From contig OZ038517.1 of NCBI GenBank assembly GCA_964036315.1, forward strand, positions 51,776,455 through 51,840,454: a DNA stretch of 64,000 nt, given 5' to 3'. Below, piece after piece: positions 56,994 through 64,000 of the stretch. Under the pieces are notes generated by a model. The model had not been told where the DNA came from. It was given only the letters and a program-made list of their open reading frames with translations, and did not search any database. The position numbers and the translations under genes are program-made. This DNA is from Acanthosepion esculentum (lineage: Eukaryota > Mollusca > Cephalopoda > Sepiida > Sepiidae). Every line of letters begins with the position of its first letter. Position 1 is the first letter of the stretch.

Positions 56994-57608
56994 CCCATGG
57001 ATACCTAGAGGAATACTCTATAACGACCTTTCACGCTTATTAACAACTGTTTTCTCACCCAATTATGATAATGAGGCCAACCATATGATCTTAATTAGAA
57101 TATATCTTTTCTTGTTCTCTCTTTCTCTCTTTTCTCATCTGTTTCATTTGTACATTGACGGTTTCCCCGTTCATTTAACCGAGCCGCCCAACCGGCATTT
57201 TATTGTTGCATTAGTCAAATGGGCCATGTTTCATTAATGTGTGTGTGTTATTCAGAGATACCTCGTGATCGGCCTATATTGTTGTTTTGTGCCAATTACG
57301 TAAGGCAAAATAAGGCCAGCCGAAAGAATGGCTTATATAATGGTGGCAGACAAGATGGCGTCGTACTGGCAGATTAAAGGACGATCCTTTGCTTGTTAAT
57401 GAATTCATTTGAAGACTGACAAGACGAAGAGACAGGAAAAATCTGATAATGACTTATTATTATTAGGTGTGTAATAATTTCGAGCGTTTTTTTGTTTTTC
57501 CCTTTATGAAAATTATTTTCCTCCTGCGTAAAATATTTTGCGTTTTCAAAAATAGAACACTGGAAATTTATTACGCATAAAACATCTAAAATACGAACAG
57601 ACTGGAAA
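56994..57608. other. Spacer, no gene supported
   Basis: A 95-codon frame (56950-57237) has no known motif. gacaagatggcgtcg (about 57350) resembles a YY1-type site but stands alone. Confidence 0.45.
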
Positions 57609-57640
57609 TAGATAGATAGATAGATAGATAAGAACAGAAG

Positions 57641-57719
<79 letters not shown>

Positions 57720-57764
57720 GAACAGAAGTAGATAGATAGATAGATAGATAGATAAGAACAGAAG

Positions 57765-57815
<51 letters not shown>

Positions 57816-57824
57816 GAACAGAAG

Positions 57825-57875
<51 letters not shown>

Positions 57876-57884
57876 GAACAGAAG

Positions 57885-57923
<39 letters not shown>

Positions 57924-58020
57924 GAACAGAAGTAGATAGATAGATAGATAATAACAGAAGTAGATAGATAGATAATAACAGAAGTAGATAGATAGATAGA
58001 TAGATAGATAATAACAGAAG

Positions 58021-58061
<41 letters not shown>

Positions 58062-58120
58062 ACAGAAGTAGATAGATAGATAGATAATAACAGAAGTAGA
58101 TAGATAGATAATAACAGAAG

Positions 58121-58157
<37 letters not shown>

Positions 58158-58280
58158 ACAGAAGTAGATAGATAGATAATAACAGAAGTAGATAGATAGA
58201 TAGATAGATAGATAATAACAGAAGTAGATAGATAGATAGATAATAACAGAAGTAGATAGATAGATAGATAATAACAGAAG

Positions 58281-58329
<49 letters not shown>

Positions 58330-58388
58330 ACAGAAGTAGATAGATAGATAGATAATAACAGAAGTAGATAGATAGATAATAACAGAAG

Positions 58389-58453
<65 letters not shown>

Positions 58454-58688
58454 ACAGAAGTAGATAGATAGATAGATAATAACAGAAGTAGATAGATAGA
58501 TAATAACAGAAGTAGATAGATAGATAGATAGATAGATAATAACAGAAGTAGATAGATAGATAGATAGATAGATATATAGATAATAACGGAAGTAGATAGA
58601 TAGATAGATAGATAGATAATAACAGAAGTAGATAGATAGATAGATAGATAATAACAGAAGTAGATAGATAGATAGATAATAACAGAAG

Positions 58689-58722
<34 letters not shown>

Positions 58723-58744
58723 TATAGATAGATAATAACAGAAG

Positions 58745-58791
<47 letters not shown>

Positions 58792-58800
58792 GAACAGAAG

Positions 58801-58853
<53 letters not shown>

Positions 58854-58860
58854 ACAGAAG

Positions 58861-58893
<33 letters not shown>

Positions 58894-58900
58894 ACAGAAG

Positions 58901-58945
<45 letters not shown>

Positions 58946-58952
58946 ACAGAAG

Positions 58953-58990
<38 letters not shown>

Positions 58991-59012
58991 TATAGATAGA
59001 TAATAACAGAAG

Positions 59013-59079
<67 letters not shown>

Positions 59080-59088
59080 GAACAGAAG

Positions 59089-59153
<65 letters not shown>
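57609..59153. repeat. TAGA array with interspersed AACAGAAG phrases
   Basis: About 1.55 kb of TAGA broken some forty times by (a/g)(a/t)aacagaag. The left third uses agaacagaag, the middle and right mostly ataacagaag, so variants have spread in blocks. Minus-strand frames over 500 codons (Tyr-Leu-Ser-Ile) are spurious. A short piece of the same array lies at 59254-59322. Confidence 0.97.
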
Positions 59154-59286
59154 CTGAAAAAAAGGAATTTTGACAGACAGACAGATAGGTACATACATAC
59201 ATATTAATATTAGGGATGACTAATTCATCTGCTATTGGTTGTGCCTACTTTTTTGGATAGATAGATAGATAGATAGATAACAGAAG

Positions 59287-59322
<36 letters not shown>

Positions 59323-59471
59323 AACAAAACCCCTTATAACACCAAAGATGTACTGAAAAAACGATAATGGCAGCATTCACCAACTTAAACAAGGAGACCG
59401 TCCTGAATTACAAAAGATTCCGAAGTCGTCTGGAGGCCGAGGTTGAAGCCAATGGCGATTTTATTGAATAA
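59323..59471 (+). pseudogene. mariner transposase C-terminal fragment
   Basis: Reads NTKDVLKKR, then after a one-base slip MAAFTNLNKETVLNYKRFRS RLEAEVEANGDFIE and a stop. It matches the region at 63.94-64.0 kb and adds the true C-terminus. No catalytic block is present. Confidence 0.75.
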
Positions 59472-59575
59472 ATTTACTCTACCTGTTAAATACCTGTTAA
59501 AATGCGGTCATTGTTATTTTCTGTTCCGGCGTCATTTAGACGACAGTTTATCCATCGCACCCTGTACGTCTTAAT

Positions 59576-59827
59576 TCCGGTGATCGTACGAGAACCGGTA
59601 TTTCAACGTGACATGGCCCTCAGCCTTTTAGACCAGTCGCATATCCAAGTTTGCAGCACCTGATATTCCCCAGCGGTCACCCATCTAAGTACTGACCAGG
59701 CTCGACGTTGCTTAACTTCGGTAACCGTACAAGAACCGGTATTTCAATGTGATATGGCTGTATATACAAGTTTAACTTCGGCGATCGTACGGTAACCGGT
59801 GTCTCAACGTGTTATGACCGTAAGCCC
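59576..59827 (-). pseudogene. 5S rRNA-derived cluster (half, full, half)
   Basis: On the minus strand: a 5' half (59827-59771), a nearly complete 5S of about 115 bp (59764-59650, from cagccatatcac to ggtgctgcaaactt) and another 5' half (59625-59576). The internal control region (agcaacgtcgagcctggtca gtacttagatgggtgacc) is well kept in the full one. Confidence 0.85.
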
Positions 59828-59889
59828 ATAACCGTTAAGATTGTCGTTATCGGAGTGTCATCCCCAGGGCTGCGGTTCTTGGGGAAGAA

Positions 59890-61400
59890 GTTGTTCGAGC
59901 TGAACCTAGATCTGATCAATTGAATACGAAAAGAACGAGGGTGGTTCGCCACAATATGCAGAGTATGATGGGTCTTTGCCATGCAAGGTTAGAACTGGGG
60001 TACTAAGGAATGTAGTTCGTCTGAACACTTTCCAAGAAAAAAGCGAGAGGCTTGCGGCGTTTCGTCTGTGAGAAAGAGGTTGTAGTATGGAAAATAATTT
60101 GTCACCCTCATAGACGAGCAATCGCATTGACATTCAGAATTGATCGGAGTATCTGACGCGTTCGGCAGAGGAGGGACGTATTCAATATTTGATAATTTTG
60201 CGGCAAGACGCGCTTAGAGGTTTCAGGCAGTTTTGATCAACATTCCTTTTCATGGTTGTAAGGAAAAAAAGGATGCAGGTTTAGGCTTTAAGAAAACCTT
60301 ATTCAACTGAGAATACAAGGTCCGCGTATAGTGTCCTTTTATAGTCCCAGTAAACAGAAATAGCTCTCTCAAAGAGGAAAATAACAAAGCAAGGGGAGGC
60401 CACTCTTGATTATTCATAACAATGGTTTGCCGTAAGGAATTGTAAATGTAGGACTACCTTATGCCCACGTAAAATAATAACAATAATAATATTTATTAAG
60501 AATTTATTACAGAAAATATCAAGTTTTACGGAAACATTGTTGACATTTATGTATTTAGTTACATAACAAATAAATAAAAATAATATAAATTTTGATGCTA
60601 TATTCGATTTGTTGTTAGGTATTTTTCATTTTCTCTTTTGTTATTGGCAGCATTTTAGAATACTTTGGCTGCAATGCTAAGTTTCCTCAGTTGAACAAAC
60701 TGGAGCTATTTCCTTTACGCTTTGATACCTCCCTTCTCCATTGTTTTTAGATCGCTTTCTTCCAGTCATTTTGATAGGCAATAGAGAAATTCTGAAATTT
60801 AGAATGATCTTATTCCATTTCAAAAATAAAGCTTATAAAAAGGAATATTTTAAATTAATATACGATCAAAAATAAAATGTTTTTGATAAAAAAAAATCCT
60901 TAATGATTTCATTATAATTATGTAACAATAATGTGATGATATTCCGCAGACAAATCTATGGTTTATGTTATCTCATCTCATTGCATGCTTACGAACTATA
61001 AACCTAAATTGAGCTTAAAATATTGTGTAATCATCTCTAATTTTTTGTAAAATACTTGAATATGATATAATGAATAATTTGCATCGAAAAAAACAATCTT
61101 TGATTTTTTGTTGAATACGTCCCTCCTCCGCTGAACGCGTCATATACTCTTCTTGGATACTACGTGACAATGGTCGCATCTATGTAAAGAAGAATGAGGG
61201 CTGATCCGAGAAGCGACTGCTGGGTGACGCCTGTGTTGATTACTCGGCCCTCGGAGGACTGGACGTTCAACAATTACCTTCAGTCACCTACCCATAAGGA
61301 AGGACTTTATAACTCAGAAGCCTCTTGCAGTGATGCCATAGCCATAGACCGTGTCCTTTATGCCAGACCTTTTTAAAGGCTTTTGAGATATCTGATGTAA
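59890..61400 (-). mobile_element. CR1/Jockey-like LINE piece split by an insertion
   Basis: 59890-60153 and 61143-61400 together match the continuous LINE at 62.58-63.0 kb. Motif: GITARGFSVIKSFLMGR and a damaged GVPQGS-type block in the right half; RRNAASLSLFSWKVF in the left half. Many frame changes. Confidence 0.75.
60154..61142. mobile_element. 989-bp element with 32-bp inverted ends, nested in a LINE
   Basis: 60154-60185 and 61111-61142 are inverted repeats with 2 mismatches in 32 (TGACGCGTTC...GGGACGTATTCAA). The same LINE region at 62.82 kb is continuous, showing the uninterrupted sequence. Flanks are ...agtatc and tatact...; the target duplication is unclear (TAT or TA). The interior is AT-rich with no transposase, so it is non-autonomous. 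The family is not recognised. Confidence 0.8.
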
Positions 61401-61489
61401 TGGAATAACCTGTCACCCCCATGAGTGACTACACGATAGGTAGTAACTACCTATAAGTATCTGTAAGTCAACGGACTACAGAGACTCGC

Positions 61490-62120
61490 AGAAATCTTTT
61501 TCGGCTAGACAGTCGAACTCTCTGCCGTCGAAGGGCAGATTCTCGTTCGGGGAGGTAGAGTGACCCTGTACCCGTTTATGCGGATTCGAAGGAAATATTT
61601 TTGGCCGAGCTGACGGGCTTCGAAAACCCACGATAAATTCGGCCTTGTGCCACATACGACCCTCGTTTGGGGGTTGTTAAATATATTAACTGGGATCTGA
61701 TCCAGCTAGACGGTCGAACTCTCTGTCTTCGAGCAGAGATGAATCTGGCCGAGGCTATGCCGAAGGGCAGAGTCTCGTTCGATGAGGGTGACCAACCCGA
61801 TCCCGTTTATACGGGTTCTACGGGCATTTTTTGGCCGAGCCTACGGTCTCGGAAGACCCACACTAAACTCGGCCTTGTGGCACATCTACACTCGTGGCGG
61901 GGCGCTAGTCAATACCGACTAGCTGGGATCTGTTCCACCTAGACGGTTGAACTCTCTGCCTTCGGGCAGGACGAGGCTCTGCCGACGAGCAGAGTCTCGT
62001 TCGGGGAGGTTGACCAACCCGATCCCGTTTATGCCCCACATTAAATTCGACCTTGTGCCACATCCTACACCGTGGGGAGGTTGGTAAATATCGACTAGCT
62101 GGGGTTTGTTGAGCATGACT
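61490..62120. repeat. About 200-230 bp tandem repeat, three units
   Basis: The tagacagtcgaactctctgc-type mark occurs at about 61507, 61709 and 61941. Units share gaccaacccgatcccgttta and ggccttgtgccacat. GC-rich relative to surroundings. No coding is recognised. Confidence 0.85.
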
Positions 62121-62210
62121 CAGGCTTACGCAAATAGTAGCAGTCATTACTGAATTGACTTGCGACGACCTTGTGCATAACTGTTACCTTTATTCTTATT
62201 GTACTGGTTT

Positions 62211-62573
62211 TCACAATAAACCTTTACTTATTTTATCCACCTTGTTTTTCAAATATATATTCTTATTATCACGGAATATAACAATATCCAATCCGATAGT
62301 CCTTGAGATGTATTTATTATCTAGTGCTTCAATGATTTTGACTTGGTCACGCGCTGGAAAAAGACTTGTACGTGGATGGATTTCAACGCCCACTTGTGTA
62401 TTTATTGACCAATCAGAAGCTGAGATTTCCTGAAAATATGTATGAAGCTGGATAAGCTCTGTGATCCACTTTTTGCACAGATTTGTACAAAATTCAACAT
62501 TGATAAGAAAGTGGTAGCGGGGTGCTAAACTAATAATAATAATCAGAAACATTCTCTTGGGAATCGGTTTCAC
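62211..62573 (-). pseudogene. CR1/Jockey-like LINE RT fragment
   Basis: Open frame of 120 codons ending in the ALDNKYISRTIGLDI block, which just precedes RT motif A. The same block is seen at about 63060 (DNKYIPRTIGLDISKAF-type). Upstream residues are not clearly LINE. Confidence 0.5.
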
Positions 62574-62579
62574 AAAGCA

Positions 62580-63125
62580 GCAGTTCGTGGGAAGAAGATG
62601 CTAGAGTGGAACTTACATCTCACTGATGGAATACGAAGGGAATGAGGCTGGTTCGCTCCAATGTGCGTGTCGTGGCGGAATTGGTAGAACTAAGGAATGT
62701 AACATTTTCCATAGAAACGGCGAGACGCTTGCGACGTTTCGTCTCTGAGAAAATGGTTGTAGTGTTGAAAATAATTTGTCAGCCACAACGACGAGGAGTC
62801 GCATAGATATTGGGAATTGATGGGTGTATATACTCTTAGGCAGATCATCCATATAAAGAAGAAAGAGGGTTGGTCCGAGAAGCGATCCCTGGGGACGCCT
62901 GTGTTGATTGCTAGGGTTGAGGAGGACTGGACGTTCAACAACTACCTTCAGTCACCTGCCCGTTAGGAAGAACTTTATAACTGAGAAGCCTCTCGCAGTG
63001 ATGCCATAGCACTTGAGCTTGTGCTTTATGGCACACATTGTCAAAGGCTTTTGAGATATCCAATCCGATTGTCCTTGGGATGTATTTATTATCATGTGCC
63101 TCAATGAATCAATGATTCTGTGAGT
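62580..63125 (-). pseudogene. CR1/Jockey-like LINE RT fragment, continuous copy
   Basis: In several frames: IGLDISKAFD (motif A, about 63045-63075), YGITARGFSVIKFFL, a damaged GS-LGPTLF-type block (about 62880), MDDLPKSIYT, and RRNVASVSPFLWKML near the 3' side. Serves as the paralogous uninterrupted sequence for the 989-bp insertion. Confidence 0.75.
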
Positions 63126-63195
63126 AATGGCAGTTTGGACATCAGCAGTGGATCGGGCCGATCAAAACCGATTGGTCATTTTATTCATGATTATA

Positions 63196-63197
<2 letters not shown>

Positions 63198-63287
<90 letters not shown>

Positions 63288-63290
63288 CCA
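63198..63290. repeat. TTA/GTA trinucleotide microsatellite
   Basis: TTA repeats change to GTA repeats. The Val/Leu runs are spurious. Confidence 0.95.
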
Positions 63291-63559
63291 GTAGTAGAAG
63301 TAGTTGTATTGCTGTCGACGTATTTTTGTATTTTAGCTTACAGGGTGCGATGGGTGAATTGTTGCCATTTTATATTTTTTGGATCTTGCGCATGTGCGTT
63401 GTTTGTTTTTGATTTTGCCGATGACTCAGTATAATAGGGTCAGTTGGGCACCGTCTGCGAGAAAAAAAGTACACCATGACGTAATTCACCCCACCAGATA
63501 TTCGGAAACGGCATTCGCGCCGGAAACTCCAATACAAACATTTCAGAATGTTTGGGTGT

Positions 63560-64000
63560 CAATCTGAGGACAGAAAGAGTTGGATGAGTCTAACTGTGAT
63601 TACGAAGGTGTGAATAGAGTGATCACTAGTGATGGCGACGTTATGTCTTCATTCATCTTCCCGTAGGGCCTCAGACTCAACACCGAGGTCTGCATGAAGT
63701 GCCTTGAGGAGCTAGTGCTGTCCTGGATCAAGAGGGTGGCTGCTGGAAGACCCTATGTCTGGCAACAGGACTCTGCACCATGCCACACAAGCAGGAGAAC
63801 CCAGTCATGGCTGTCAGACAATTTCTGAATCATCCCTTACATCTGGCCACCTAACTCCCTAGACTGCAACCCCCTTGATTATGACGTGTGTTTGGCAGAG
63901 TTGAGAGAGAGAGACCAACAAAACTGCTTGTAACACCAAAGCTGAACTGAAGGTAAGGATTATGGCAGCATTCACCAACTTAAACAAGAAGACCGTCCAG
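63560..64000 (+). pseudogene. mariner transposase, catalytic part, runs off the window
   Basis: Reads TSDGDVMSSFIFP, a stop, GLRLNTEVCMKCLEEL, RVAAGRPYVWQQDSAPCHTS, a stop after LSDNF, and WPPNSLDCNPLDYDV. QQDSAPCH and CNPLDY hold the second and third catalytic Asp of a DDxD mariner. Spacing between them is shortened here (about 35 residues), implying a small deletion. It continues beyond 64000. Confidence 0.8.

Noticed and set aside
57374..59202. Minus-strand open frames of 538-606 codons
   Set aside because: They are translations of TAGA repeats (Tyr-Leu-Ser-Ile) with no other sequence content.
59650..59764. Functional 5S rRNA gene
   Set aside because: Several substitutions, truncated partners on both sides and a SINE-like 3' extension make a working gene unlikely.

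Overview
The window looks like gene-poor, repeat-saturated DNA from an animal genome. A cephalopod mollusc (octopus or squid) is the best guess. That guess rests on the mix seen: Penelope-like elements, RTE-like and CR1/Jockey-like LINEs, a Tx1-type LINE, tRNA-derived SINEs, Helitrons, Tc1/mariner elements, very long TAGA and TA microsatellites, and many 100-230 bp minisatellites. No alignment was possible. I found no host protein-coding gene that I can defend. Most long open frames are either transposon proteins or stop-free translations of simple repeats.

Layout. 0-2 kb is AT-rich low-complexity DNA. 2.09-7.91 kb is a near-perfect palindrome with about 2.9 kb arms, each carrying the same 406-codon 3' part of a Penelope-like element (RT motif YRDDG plus a GIY-YIG endonuclease). 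7.9-12.7 kb holds microsatellites, LINE scraps and a solo LTR. 13.0-19.65 kb is a Ty3/gypsy-type LTR element with gag, RNase H, integrase and a broken envelope-like gene; protease and RT are missing. 20.9-23.4 kb is a 45-bp minisatellite that reads open on both strands. 24.2-29.8 kb is a decayed GC-rich Tx1-type LINE.

30.5-31.8 kb is an almost intact Tc1-like transposon with one stop in its transposase, followed after about 10 bp by a non-autonomous Helitron. 32.8-40.5 kb holds mariner and LINE fragments, MITE-like inverted repeats and minisatellites. 41.2-42.4 kb is a purine-only tract. 42.9-53.9 kb mixes LINE copies, SINEs, a LINE/Tc1 chimera, and tandem arrays grown from the 3' coding end of one LINE family. 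54.4-56.5 kb has two related 125-128 bp arrays. 57.6-59.2 kb is a TAGA array. 59.3-64 kb carries mariner pieces, 5S rRNA-derived sequences and a CR1/Jockey-like LINE interrupted by a 989-bp inverted-repeat element.

The parts do not form one working pathway. They record successive mobile-element insertions and local tandem amplification. The strongest points for follow-up are the 5.8-kb palindrome, the env-bearing LTR element, LINE-derived minisatellites, the near-intact Tc1 copy, and the nested inverted-repeat insertion with a paralogous uninterrupted sequence.
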